Of a DNA stretch of 64,000 bases, positions 33,256 through 44,261 are shown one piece after another. The first letter of the stretch is position 1, and every line of letters begins with the position of its first letter. The stretch spans positions 8,680,001 through 8,744,000 of the forward strand of contig NC_061475.1 of NCBI RefSeq assembly GCF_022581195.2. Direction: 5' to 3'. This DNA is from Helicoverpa zea (Eukaryota; Arthropoda; Insecta; Lepidoptera; Noctuidae). Below the pieces are notes generated by a model that searched no databases, was not told the DNA's origin, and saw only the letters and a list, made by a program, of their open reading frames with translations. Position numbers and translations under genes: made by a program.

Positions 33256-35174
33256 ATCATCATTACATAATATAAAACAAACTCACACTTACACTGTTCC
33301 TATAGCACTATGTATGCTTAAGTCTAAAGCTACGCAACGGATTTTGATGCAGATTTTTGATAGATAGAGTGAATGAAGAGGAAGGCTTATTTGTACCTAT
33401 AATGCAGTGTATTTAGTATTAGCATTATTCCCGTGCGAAGCCGGGGGTCGCCAGTCATTCATATAACAGTTATTTATTTAAACTGCAGAATCAGAATCAG
33501 AATGTTTTATTTGTAAACTTAGGTCAAATTACAGCAGTGTAGGGTGTTACAAGTAGGGTTTTAGTTTCTCTATGGCTTACCACACTTACATACTATGTAG
33601 ATACTACCATGCTAGTACCAAATACCACAGATTACTGTAATAGGTAGTTACTAATAGTACCTCTAGTTATAGTAAATAAAAAACGAGACAGTCTAGCAAC
33701 CAGTGTTACCAAAGGGTATTGGGTTCCCCAGATGATGATGAGGTCAGATAGGCACTCACTACATGTAGAAGACTGCGACCACGCTTTTAGCCTAACCCCC
33801 AGATGAAAACAGACCACAACAATAAGTTATTAAGCATAATTATTCATCTATTTGTTTGTCACGTAAAACTATGATGGAAGTGGATTAGAATTCATTGCGA
33901 GGATATAGGGGGATGAAAGGGGATGAAGGGGGATGAAGGGGGATGAAGGGGGTGGAAGCAATTTTTAATCTAAATGCTAAAACCAGTCGCCTTTGGATTG
34001 CGACGCTAAGGGTAGAAAGAGGAATGATGTGCTACTAAATAGGGGGTTTTAAAAAGAAACAACCACTTCAGTGTCGCGTCGTTTAAGTGTGGCGTGGTTC
34101 TGCATATATTTGATTTAAAAATCACGACTCATGAACTGTTCAATGTATTTTTTGGTTGTGTTAAAGTCAAACATATGGTACCTATAGTGTGATTGTAAAA
34201 AAAATGTATTCAGAGTAAATTGAAATCATTTCATTAGGACATTATTCCTTATTTATTTTTATAGGGATGTAACAAAACTAACATAGGTACATTGTTATTG
34301 CAATCACCATCGGCCTTTTTAATGTCACTGTGTTTTTTACAATCACAGACATTGTTTTGAGTCCCACTGCAGGGCGGCCTCTCCTCATACCTACTAAGAA
34401 GAAATAAGTGTTAAATAATCACCACAGTTTTTGAAGCATGGTAACGAAAAGATAAAAGGAAAATGAAATTTAATTTGTACCTTAAAATTGGCAATCTACT
34501 GTAATACTATACACACTTAAGTGAAAGCAGAAAAACATTTTATTATGGTTTTGCTAACATCCTACAGAACCCTAAAACAGACTAGTTTTCCAGTGCATAA
34601 GTGCTCAATGCGAGCGTTTTAAAGAGCTAAATGGATATCTGCAGCCAGATGCGGAACCAAACGATTTCTTTGGCCACGTTCAGCTCGCACCAAGATAATG
34701 CTAATGTCATTGCTTATGCACATAATTTCTGGTTGAACCAACTTTCGGGGAGGAATTTTGGGTAAAATTTGGGTAAGAAGATTTTTTTTTTAATTTAATA
34801 AAATAAAATAAAAATAAATAAAATATTTAAAATTTTAGTTTTTTTTTTTTAATAATTCTTAATTTTCTTATTCTTTCTTATTTATTTTCATCCGATTTCG
34901 TTACTTCCTGAAAGTAATATTGTTTTCTTCTTAGTGTATAATAATGTCATACAGTTTTACGTGTAAACAGGCAACAGATCCTTAGTACATAATCGACCAC
35001 GCCGAGAGAAGAACATATATAAGTTCGTCGATGCACATGCGTGTATGAGTGACATTGTTACGAACGGTGGCTACAACAACACACAACTGGTCACCACTGG
35101 TTACAACAGGTTGTGTCTAAACATTAACAGTAGTAGGTACTAGGCGTTTAAAACATTATGCCTACATAGTTAAA
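33256..35174. other. No gene; minisatellite and decayed repeats
   Basis: 33907-33955 is a short minisatellite of a 10-11-bp unit (ggggatgaag, about four copies). 34345-34435 resembles a very decayed type-B SINE ('gagtcccactgcagggcggc'). 33300-33450 is Helitron-like. No coding exon is seen. Confidence 0.45.
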
Positions 35175-35422
35175 TATAGTTATCGGCACGAATCTTGAGC
35201 TCTGACCTTCACCTGCGCAGCAGTAATTTATTGGGTCCCTTTTGTGGTATGAAGTGAGGCGCGGGGGCGGGCTAAAGCGGTGATTGGCCCGCAGTGCATC
35301 GCGTCGTAGCCGTCACTCGGGATTGGTTCGGGGTTGGACAAAACACACACCACAAAAGGGACCCAATAAATTACTGCTGCGCAGGTGAAGGTCAGAGCTC
35401 AAGATTCGTGCCGATAACTATA
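35175..35422. mobile_element. Palindromic MITE with about 70-bp inverted repeats
   Basis: The left end TATAGTTATCGGCACGAATC and the right end GATTCGTGCCGATAACTATA match, and pairing continues inward for about 70 bp (to 'gggtcccttttgtggt'), around a GC-rich loop. A TA target duplication is likely but overlaps the palindrome. A shorter relative is inserted in a SINE at 46746-46874. Confidence 0.8.
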
Positions 35423-36085
35423 CATATGTCATAATAATTAACAATACAATACACTGCTAATTACCAAACAATAATATATAAGCACTATAATAGATAGAAG
35501 CATTTCTACTAATGTATAGTATTTATTGTGAGACAAGCTGGCACTAAGTAATGCTTGATGCATATTTGATTAACTTGACGTAATCGCTTCGGCATTAATG
35601 AGTTGCAACTTAGTCAGCTTAGGGCAGGCTAATATAATAGGCGTGGCTATTATCTGGAATAATTAATGTTATTTGAAAATACATTATATTGAAAATAAGG
35701 ACGGATGTGTGTATGTTTGTTTAATGTAAGGTTTAAGTATCATGTTAAAATTGCTGATTGTATTTTGATGAAACTTTCTGTGTCATCGTCTCAGGCCTCA
35801 TTTACGGAGACGCGGGGCGTCTCGCGTCGCGTGTGGCGTGGCGTCTCGCGGCGCGTCGAACGTTTTTTTCTGTTTACGGTGGGGCGGCGCGTGAAGCGGC
35901 ACGCATCATCCCACGCGTAAACACAAACTTATAGCAATATACGACCATGTTCATAGAGAAGCGAGATGGGAAGCGTGGCGGAGCCCGCCGCGGCGCCCGC
36001 GGCTAATCCTCTAGCGTGTGGCGAAGCACGCGGCGGGCATCGCGGCGGCGCACGCTCGCCTCGATCAAATCTAAATAAATAAGAC

Positions 36086-36264
36086 TAGGGTCGGTTCATA
36101 TCTGACGGAAAATGCGTCGAGCGTATCGTAAATGTATGATTGACGTACTAACGCATCATCGGTTAGGTGTGAATGATTGAATGTTTTATCGTATATTTGT
36201 CTGTTTTGGCGTTACGCGACCGAAAATACGCGACGTATGTTCCGTCAGATATGAACCTACCCTA
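36086..36264. mobile_element. Nested MITE, TAGGGTCGGTTCATATC ends
   Basis: TAGGGTCGGTTCATATCTGA at the left and TCAGATATGAACCTACCCTA at the right form inverted repeats of about 24 bp. TA may be the target duplication, which would suit a Tc1/mariner-type element. It lies inside the larger element 35794-36809. Confidence 0.7.
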
Positions 36265-36393
36265 ACAGAAGATTCCGCCTCGGACATAGCTTCATCGAGA
36301 ATTGCCGCTGCGTGCGCCGCCGCGATAAACGCTGCGTGGGACGCGTCGGTGCCATCCGCGGGCTCGGCCGCAAAAAACGCCCTAATTCAAACA

Positions 36394-36676
36394 TCATCAT
36401 CCTCCGAGCCTTTTTCCCAATCATGTTGGGGTCGGCTTCCAGTCTAACCGGATTCAGCTGAGTACCAGTGCTTTACAAGAAGCGACTGCCTATCTGACCT
36501 CCTCAACCCAGTTACCCGGGCAACCCGATACCCCTTGGTTAGACTGGTGTCAGACTTACTGGCTTCTGACTACCCGTAACGACTGCCAAGGATGTTCAAT
36601 GACAGCCGGGACCTACAGTTTAACGTGCCATCCGAAACACAGCCAATGGTGTCTAAGATATACTTAGAAAGCTAAG
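36394..36676 (-). mobile_element. 5'-truncated type-A SINE with 15-bp duplication
   Basis: On + the tail 'gttggggtcggcttccagtc' comes first and the copy stops at 'aagatatacttagaaag', before the tRNA-like head. GCCCTAATTCAAACA flanks it at 36379-36393 and 36677-36691, so the truncation happened at insertion. Confidence 0.88.
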
Positions 36677-36829
36677 GCCCTAATTCAAACAAACGCGTCT
36701 AAAATCGCTTTTCCGTAAACGCACACATACAACGCCATATATTTGAATTCAGTGCGGGCCGCGCCGCTCAACGCCACGCGCGACGCCCCGCGTCTCCGTA
36801 AATGAGGCCTCAGACGCAGATACAACATA

Positions 36830-38001
36830 AACGTCAGAATTTCTTAAAAATTACTGAAATGATTATTTTAAAAATTGAACATAGTAAACAGTTGTGTTAG
36901 TTTACATTGTCTATGTATACAATACATAATATTTTTTTCTACTGTCCGAATAGTTTCTTGTTTATTATCAGGCGTGGTTAGTAAGCTGCAGTTGATCTCC
37001 ATACTAAGATATGCCATATCCATTGAATGCCGGTTTCATTTTCAGTACAAAACAGCTTCTTTGAAACTTTTAGCGCAATAAGCCATTTTCCAGTTTCATT
37101 ACGTGTCATTTTAGCATAGGAATAGCATCTAATAGACATTGCAAACGTCATAAATGTGAAAATAATTTGGGGCCCAAATTCAACGACAGCGAGTAGTAGT
37201 AGTAGTAGTATTCTAAGAACAACTGGTTACTTTGAAAATTAAACGTAAAAAATTGGTAAACAATGGTTTTAAGTAAAGAAACTGACTTCAGAATCTTATA
37301 TTTATTTGTATGAAACACGGGGTATACAGATGTTACATTGGTTATATACGTTCTGCATGTTTTGCCGTAGCATCATAGGTACATCATCGGCATTTAAATA
37401 TAAATAAATTAAACTTTTATGTTGTCGGTGAATATGGGCCTTAAAACAAAATTGATTATAAGAATCGTAGGCATCATGTCTATAGAGGTATGTGAGAATT
37501 ATGATAGTTTTTGTTTAGCTTTCACGATAATAATACAAAACAAAACTACACACGTACTACAGACTAAACCTAGTACCATACAAGCCTACGAATTCGATTC
37601 TAAGATATCCTCGTTCAGTCTCTGGAGGCTTAGCCAATCTCTCAGACCTCGTTAAGTCCCACCCCAATGGTACACATATTGATTCTTATGTGATTTTAGC
37701 TTTATATGAGTTTCTTTGTTTTGATAGTTTTGCTTTTTTGTTGGTTATGGGGTAACAAAATAATGGTGGTGTTTTAGGAATAGGCTATTTTGAGAAAAAG
37801 ATGTTGTTTTTTTTGGAACATGTTGTTTACTTACTATAGTTTCACCCATGCCCCGGGAAAACCACTTACCGTAAGTAGCTTAAAAGTAATCTATTTTCTT
37901 TTTCAATAAGGTTCAGACTTCCTGGATACCAAATCGGTTCTGTAATTTTGGCATGAAAGCCCAACAAACGACTTATTTTTTTTGTAAGGAAGTATAACCT
38001 T
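36830..38001. other. No gene; AGT microsatellite
   Basis: 37190-37210 is an (agt)n run. The open frames at 36875-37081 and 37419-37655 carry no domain. A Helitron-like scrap lies near 37840-37940. Confidence 0.45.
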
Positions 38002-38015
38002 ACAAACAAACTCAT

Positions 38016-38314
38016 GTTTGTTTTTGTTACAGCCTTTTTATCGTCCCACTGCTGGGCTGCGGCCTCCTCTCACACGGAGAAGGATTGAGCATTAATCACC
38101 ACGCTTGCTCAATGCGGGTTGGCGATTTCAGACTTTACAGTCCAGGTTTCCTCAAGATGTTTTCCTTCACCTTTTTATCAGCCATTGGCGTCTAAGATAT
38201 ACTAGAAAGTACATACAAACTTAGAAAAGTTGCAATGGTACTTGCCTGACCTGGAATCGAACCTGCGTCCTCATACACGAGAGGTTGGTTCTTTGCCCAC
38301 TAGGCCACCACGAA
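38016..38314 (-). mobile_element. Full-length type-B SINE with 14-bp duplication
   Basis: On the reverse strand: tRNA-like head (tggcctagtgggcaaagaac with A-box, ggttcgattcc B-box), the shared 'aagtaccattgcaacttttc' and 'taagtttgtatgtac' middle, then a body unlike type A ('ataaaaaggtgaaggaaaac') and a tail 'gcagcccagcagtgggacga' then 'taaaaaggctgtaaca'. ACAAACAAACTCAT flanks it at 38002-38015 and 38315-38328. This is the reference copy for type B in this window. Confidence 0.9.
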
Positions 38315-38518
38315 ACAAACAAACTCATATGTTTAAAAAAAATATTTAGCAACTCACTTCCCATGCCACGTAATACCTACTACCCAAGATGGCAGCTCAA
38401 AGCTTAAAAATTCAGAATCCATCAGAACACTAATTACAGCGCTCTCGTAAATCATTGCATCTCCAGTTTACTTCGTCTTCTACTTATAGAAGACTACTAA
38501 GGACTACTGAGAACTACA

Positions 38519-38895
38519 GGCACGGAGGAAGGAAAGATAACGGAGATGCCATAAGGAAGGTAGGTCAGGCGCCTTTTTGTAGGTCAAGCATCGTACGATA
38601 AGCATGAATCACGGAGGAGAAAAGACTAGTCTGTTAGGAGATTTTACGTTAGGGCACCTCCGCTAGTCTTTTGTCCTCCGTGGCATGAACTCTCTCTTTT
38701 TAGAACCAATCTGTCAAAAATTGGTCTTGATTTATTGGTGATTTTATTTTGAAAGTAATGTGCAGGTTCCATAGAAGTAAGGGCGGAGCTAGTAACATTC
38801 CTCGTCCCCCGAACACCCGCATTTTGGCGCGCTACTTTCTTAGGAGATTTTGCGTAATGACATCTCCGCTAGTAATTTTGTTCTCCATGACTAAG
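38519..38895. mobile_element. TIR element X with a 76-bp palindromic insertion
   Basis: It starts 'cacggaggaaggaaagataa' and ends 'ctagtaattttgttctccat'. The reverse complement of the same element lies at 49374-56689, there split by later insertions. Compared with that copy, 38608-38683 is extra: a palindrome (tcacggaggagaaaagacta against tagtcttttgtcctccgtgg) flanked by CATGA at 38603-38607 and 38684-38688, so a small MITE jumped into X here. Confidence 0.65.
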
Positions 38896-39405
38896 GGAAC
38901 TACGGAGTTTTAGAAGCTATTCGGTAATCCCTACTGTGCTTTTAAGATAGGAATTTCGTATGGAAAATAGTTTATTTATGAGCTTTGTGGTTTAAAGCAA
39001 GATGGATTAAGTGAGGTTAAGCGGTGCTTGCTATAGTGGGTTGGTATGTGTACCTAATTATCTTTACCTCTATGCCATGAAAGTTATGACCGATACATCC
39101 ATGCTTAGCATTTTAGATCCATGATTTATTTTTAACTCTTTGGATAACCAGAAGATAGACATTTTATATTACACTGTAAGACCCTTCATGGTACCCTAGT
39201 AAGCGTACTTATTTATTATTTTGTTTAGACTGGCACCTTAACAATTTTAGTTGACTCCTAAATATTTGCGATAAAGAGTACCTATTGAAATGTAGCCTAT
39301 GTAATTCAGGTCTGGGTAACGTTTTCTATTAGATGCGTTAGCTGGAGTCTTTTTTGTGTGCTACTATAATATTAAAACATTAATAAAAGTTAGTCTCAAT
39401 CCAAT
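38896..39405. other. No gene seen
   Basis: AT-rich DNA without a recognisable element. Confidence 0.4.
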
Positions 39406-39418
39406 ATCAATATCAGTT

Positions 39419-39581
39419 GGGCTGCGGGTTGTTCGAAAGAGATACCGCGGCCCTGGTACATAAACGGCCTATGACGGAACACGACGGTTTTTAGTCAGTA
39501 AGAGTCTGACACTCCCTCACTGCTGCTAACCCACAGCGGGAGGGGTCATTTGATGATTTTTGACGTCGGAAAAAAAAAAAG
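39419..39581 (+). mobile_element. R1-clade LINE tail with 13-bp duplication
   Basis: Only the last 150 bases of the 3' UTR are present ('ggctgcgggttgttcgaaag' to 'tttgatgatttttgacgtcg') plus an A-run. ATCAATATCAGTT flanks it at 39406-39418 and 39582-39594. It is the same family as 5792-6577, extremely 5'-truncated. Confidence 0.88.
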
Positions 39582-39599
39582 ATCAATATCAGTTACACC

Positions 39600-40260
39600 A
39601 GCATTTCAGAATACCAGCTTAGAATAATTACGTCTACAGCAAGCTATCGGAGATGTCGTCAAATCAGTAGAACGGGTCGTTTAGTACCCAATGGTGCAGT
39701 AAAGGGTTACTCGACCGAAGCTAGGAATCCGCTTGATTTTACTAATTGTTTTTGGGGTGAATGCGAATTCCTGTCTGGTTTTCGAGTTAGAAATGATTCG
39801 GGATTTGGGGTGAGGTTAATTTTTTGATAGTTCTTTTTAGATGGTTTTATAGGTAAGATGGACGCAACGAAGAGGTGAAAGAAATCCCAATATATTTTTA
39901 CCTACTTAAGTTAAGTTAAAGGTAAGAAAGATATAAGGTGCGATCTTATCAATCGCACTAAATAAGTTTATATCAAAGTATTGATTTATTTTTAACTGTA
40001 AAAGTTCTTTCAAATCAAATAGTTTTTCAAAACTTTTTAATTAAAAATGGAATATTGAGAGAAGAAAAGAAGCGGAAGCATAGCATAGCAAGCATGTATA
40101 TTATACCCACACAATGCATTGACATAGAAACTCCAGTTCTTATTAACTTCAATACAACCTACAACCTTGTAACAAAACAAACAAGATTATTATCTGAAGT
40201 TCAACACTACGCTTTTTGCCAACATACAAACACAAACGTCATTAAGTGCACAACCCGTGT
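39600..40260. other. No gene seen
   Basis: AT-rich DNA. The open frame at 40055-40264 has no domain. Confidence 0.4.
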
Positions 40261-40264
40261 GTAA

Positions 40265-40522
40265 GCCTGGACGCACACATTCGGTTTCTGGATTCGGTTT
40301 CCTGGTCAGGAATTCCTGATCGGGATTCCGTGACATTAGCGGACACGTTCCAGTTCTGACTATCTGAACGCACGGAGAAGATTCCGAAACAAATGTCATG
40401 TCTTTTCCGTTCGGAAAAAGTAAAAACGTGTGCGCTCTTGTGAACATTTTGTACGAAAAAAGAGCATTTCGGTTTCCGAATCTGAATTCCTGATCAGGAA
40501 ACCGAATGTATGCGCCCAGGCT
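40265..40522. mobile_element. MITE, AGCCTGGACGCACACATTCG ends
   Basis: AGCCTGGACGCACACATTCG at the left pairs with CGAATGTATGCGCCCAGGCT at the right with one or two mismatches, enclosing about 258 bp with repeated 'gattccg', 'cctgatc' and 'cggtttcc' motifs that extend the stem. The open frames across it are by-products. Confidence 0.7.
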
Positions 40523-40735
40523 ACACTTACACAACACATATGTACTCACATGTACTTACTTGTGTACTACACAAGTACACAATGTTTGCAATGTGTACTG
40601 AAAAGTAAATAGCTTGGAAATGGGTACTGAAATTAGCTACAGAGGTTTTAATTGTAGTTAGTTCTGGTTGCATATTCTGATTTTCGAATTTGAATTATAT
40701 AGTGTTCTTTTTGGAATTTTATTTGATTAAAGATG

Positions 40736-40970
40736 CCTATAGTTCGGCCATTCAGAGAATGCGTTCCTGGCACGTCGCGATTGAACTGACGACGTAACTA
40801 CATTCATTGATTATTGATATAATAATGTTGTTTTAATGCTCCTCAATTGTTAAAACGGTAAACAACCAGCAAAAATATTTTTATCGTAACTGCAACGCCA
40901 TTGCAAAGTTACGTCGTCAGTTCAATCGCGACGTGTCAGGAACGCATTCTCTGAATGGCCGAACTATAGG
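40736..40970. mobile_element. Palindromic MITE with 60-bp inverted repeats
   Basis: CCTATAGTTCGGCCATTCAG (40736) pairs with CTGAATGGCCGAACTATAGG (40970), and the match runs inward for about 60 bp with one mismatch, to 'gacgacgtaac'. The arms enclose an AT-rich loop. Near-perfect arms suggest a young element. The exact target duplication is hidden by the palindrome (TA is possible). Confidence 0.82.
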
Positions 40971-40974
40971 ATTC

Positions 40975-41590
40975 TGAATTCGTTTTCGTAATAATTTTAA
41001 ACTGGCTTAGTTTTTGACCCGTGGGCCGAGGTTACTACTTCCCACAAATGGGTAAAAAAATAGCCTATAAAAATGATATTCTGATTCAAATAGGTTTATG
41101 ACTGCAAAGTGTCATTAAAATCCTTACAAACTTTTGAATTATTTTGTAATATTTTAATTTTATATGTCATTTCTAGAATGAAATTTTATGTTAAGTATTG
41201 CATCTATGTATATTAAACAGTTCTAAGTGTTTTCAAATGAAGTAAGTAAAGTACCAACTTCATTTCAACTAAGTTAAAAGTTTAAATTGGACAAAAAAGT
41301 AATTTTAAATGTATTTTAAGTTACATTACCTATTTATATTGGCAGGTAATTTAAACTATTTTTGAAAAGTCAATGTGATTAGATAAAGATGCAATTGACA
41401 TTTAATTTAATATGATTCGATTCTCTTTGAATTATTGAAACACTAGGTTATTTTCAAAAACCAGTCAAGTGCAAGTCCAAAAGTACTTCTCTAATCCTAG
41501 TTTCCAGAATTCGTTGTTAGGTTAGCCTGGTGGCAGACTGACAAACGGACAGCCAAGTCTTTTTAAAAATCTTAATAAATAGGGTCCTAT
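40975..41590. other. No gene seen
   Basis: AT-rich DNA. 41450-41530 looks like a decayed 'ccagtcaagtgcaagtcc' repeat. Confidence 0.4.
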
Positions 41591-41594
41591 TTTC

Positions 41595-41818
41595 ACCTCA
41601 TTGCTGTCATTTGAACATCTTTTTCAGTTGTTACGGGTAGTCAGAAGCCAGAAAGTGTGACTACCAGCCTTACCAAGGGTTATTAGGTCGCTCGGGTAAC
41701 TGGGTTGAGGAGGTCAGATAGGCAGTCGCTATTTGTAAAACATTGGTTCTCAGCTGCACCTGGTTAGACTGGAAGCCAAACCCAACATAGTTAGGAAAAG
41801 GCTAGGCAGATAATGATG
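41595..41818 (+). repeat. Type-A SINE, head lost
   Basis: 'gctgtcatttgaacatcttt' to 'ggaagccaaacccaacatag' and 'ggctaggcagataatgatga' match the body and tail of type A. A weak AGGGTCC repeat flanks it. Confidence 0.7.
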
Positions 41819-44261
41819 AGGGTCCCGTTTTGCTCTTTGGGTACACCTAAAAAAAACTTGTCAAAGAACAATGTCAGACGTCCATAGTAACTTAGGCTCA
41901 ATAAAAATATTTCATGTACAGTGAAAATTCTTACAGTTTTTGTGTAGTTTAATGTCAGAAGCTTTTCTATGTTTTCCACTTTTGCATTGAACTTCTCAAA
42001 ACCAAATTATTCCAAATTATTAAAACGAAAAATCTGAACTCGATAAACAAAATAATTACTTATTAAAAATGATTTTTTTTTTTTTGGAAAAGTTCTAGAT
42101 AACAATTAAATATTTTATAAGAAGTTAGTATTTTATATTTAAATTGTTGTAGTAAAGAACTTTGTGTCCGTGAGAATTTAGTTTTAAAAGTTGATTGAGT
42201 GAGCCGAAACCTGACATTGTTCTTTAGCCGTAATATAGAGAAAACTCTTACAACATATTCTAGCTAGATGATATGCCTACAGTCTTCAAAACCATCCCAT
42301 TAAGTTTGAGGACTTAACCCTTTCAATACTCGGCGGTTTCCCCAAATATTGTGCGGCGGTCAATGGGTTAACGACGAGTACTTATAATTATTATGACGTA
42401 ACAAACATGTCTGTTATTGACATTGTTGGTTTATTAATATACCAAGTTATATTGAATTTGAAATAACCTATTTGGGACATAGAGGAACCCACATAATGTT
42501 ATTTTGGAACTACCATGTTAAGCACTGGCTGTTTCCCGTGGTTTCACCCGTGTCCTGTGGCCACTGCTGCCCGTATCGGGATAAAATAAAAATGTAACTC
42601 GGGGATAGTCAAGCTTTCTAGTAGTGGAAGTATTTTTCAAATCGATTCAGAAAATGTTTCTTATTTATTTAAGAATACATATATGTAGGTACATATAGAT
42701 GAGAGACGCAGAAAGTTATTTACATACTTATCTTCAAAGAAACAAATAAAGCAAAAAACACGCCATTATTAGTTTACGAGATAAGTCTAAATGCTCAGTT
42801 CTTTTTCCGATATGTAAAGACGCTCCCACACTTGTTGCGTTTGAAAAATACTAGTAATCCTGAAAGCTGATAAGCTAAATAAATGTTCGGGATAAAAAAT
42901 CTGATTCGTACATAAAATAATAGGTACTAAACAGCGTTTATCTTAACTTGCTCCGTTTCAGGTCAGCCTGAAAGTCTCACTATCGTTCTTATCAAAAACT
43001 ATCAAGATTTCAGTAAGCATTCGTGGATACAAAAAATTAAGCTATATCCAGAAAGATTAGGAGGTATTTCTATTCCTTACTAGCCGATCCCGCGAACTTC
43101 GTATCGTTCAAACCTTCCCTGGACCTCTGCAAACATTTTAAAACCTAAATCAGCTCAATCGGCCCAGCCGTTCTCGAGTTTTAATCAATTCATTTTTATT
43201 TATATAGATAGATAGGACCAGGAGAAAACTGCAAAGATTTTAAAATAATTTTCGCTACGCTCGCCTGATGACACAAGAAAACGAAGCATGGATGCGCCTT
43301 AACAAAATTCATTTGTATGTTCTAACAATGTGAAATTCCTTTTGCTATGCGTAGACAGTGGTATATTACTTAGAGCATGTAACTAACCGGACACGACATT
43401 GCTATGCCTTACGGCCCAGTTTCATTCAACATCTGTTTACTTTGAAAACTGGACGTGAAAATTAATAGCTCGACTAACAAAATATAACATACTATTTATA
43501 GAAAAGTGAGTCAAAATGCTTGTAGGTAATTGTTTTTGTCGTGTGCGTGTGTAACGATGTGATCGAAAATGCATGAGTGAGCTATCACTATTTGTTGCGT
43601 TACGTCAACCCTGTGTGTAAATTGGCAGACTTTTTAAACGACTTCAAGAAAAATAAGGTTCTTAGATTTACCTGTTTGTAGGCTTATGAGCAATCATCTT
43701 GCGTTTCGCTGATTTTCTGTGCAGTTTTCACTATAGTATTGTGTCAGTGTCAGACCTAGGAGAAACTTTTCTGTGTATTAACCAACCAAAAAATAAAAAA
43801 AACTTTTTACAAAAAAAAATACGACTTCAAAAAGCACTGAAAGGCAAAAATTAAGCATCGATCTCGAAGTCCGTAGCGAAATAAACATAACTGCATAGAC
43901 TAGACACATACATTTCTACTCATAGCGGTTCCTGCCACTTAAATGCTCTAAAGTAGACAGTGGTATATTAAATTCCTATACGTCTCACATGTCTGGGTTC
44001 CCTACATAATAGGACGCAGACGTTTTGATTGCTTCTCGAGGAACCCTAAGTGTATTTACTTATTGCATATTTAATTTATTATTTGTACGATAGAATATCC
44101 TTTAGATTTGGTGTGATGTTTATTTTCAGACATTGAAACAAATTAACAATGTGTGTACATGTATAAACAATCTGTAATTTTTTTACTATTCACTCATAAT
44201 TAAAATATAGAAATATTGTTATATAATATTATTCTTTGTATCTTATGTCTTACACAAAACT
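41819..44261. other. No gene; dispersed repeat scraps
   Basis: AT-rich DNA. Helitron-like pieces occur at 42520-42625 and 43075-43205. 'gtagacagtggtatatta' occurs at 43350 and again at 43954. 43555-43605 is shared with 25375-25430. No exon is seen. Confidence 0.45.

Larger units (their letters stand above)
35794..36809. mobile_element. GC-rich TIR element holding a nested MITE and a SINE
   Basis: The ends GGCCTCATTTACGGAGACGC (35794) and GCGTCTCCGTAAATGAGGCC (36809) are inverted repeats extended by 'ggggcgtc'. TCA flanks both (35791-35793 and 36810-36812), a 3-bp duplication of PIF/Harbinger size. Inside are a 179-bp MITE (36086-36264) and a type-A SINE (36394-36676). The element's own interior is very GC-rich. 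Its reverse strand reads LIEASVRRRDARRVLRHTLED then stop, and across the MITE ADGTDASHAAFIAAAHAAAI, so it may be a deletion derivative that keeps the 3' end of a gene. Confidence 0.75.

Noticed and set aside
33907..33955. CRISPR-like or regulatory array
   Set aside because: It is a four-unit minisatellite without spacers in a eukaryotic genome.
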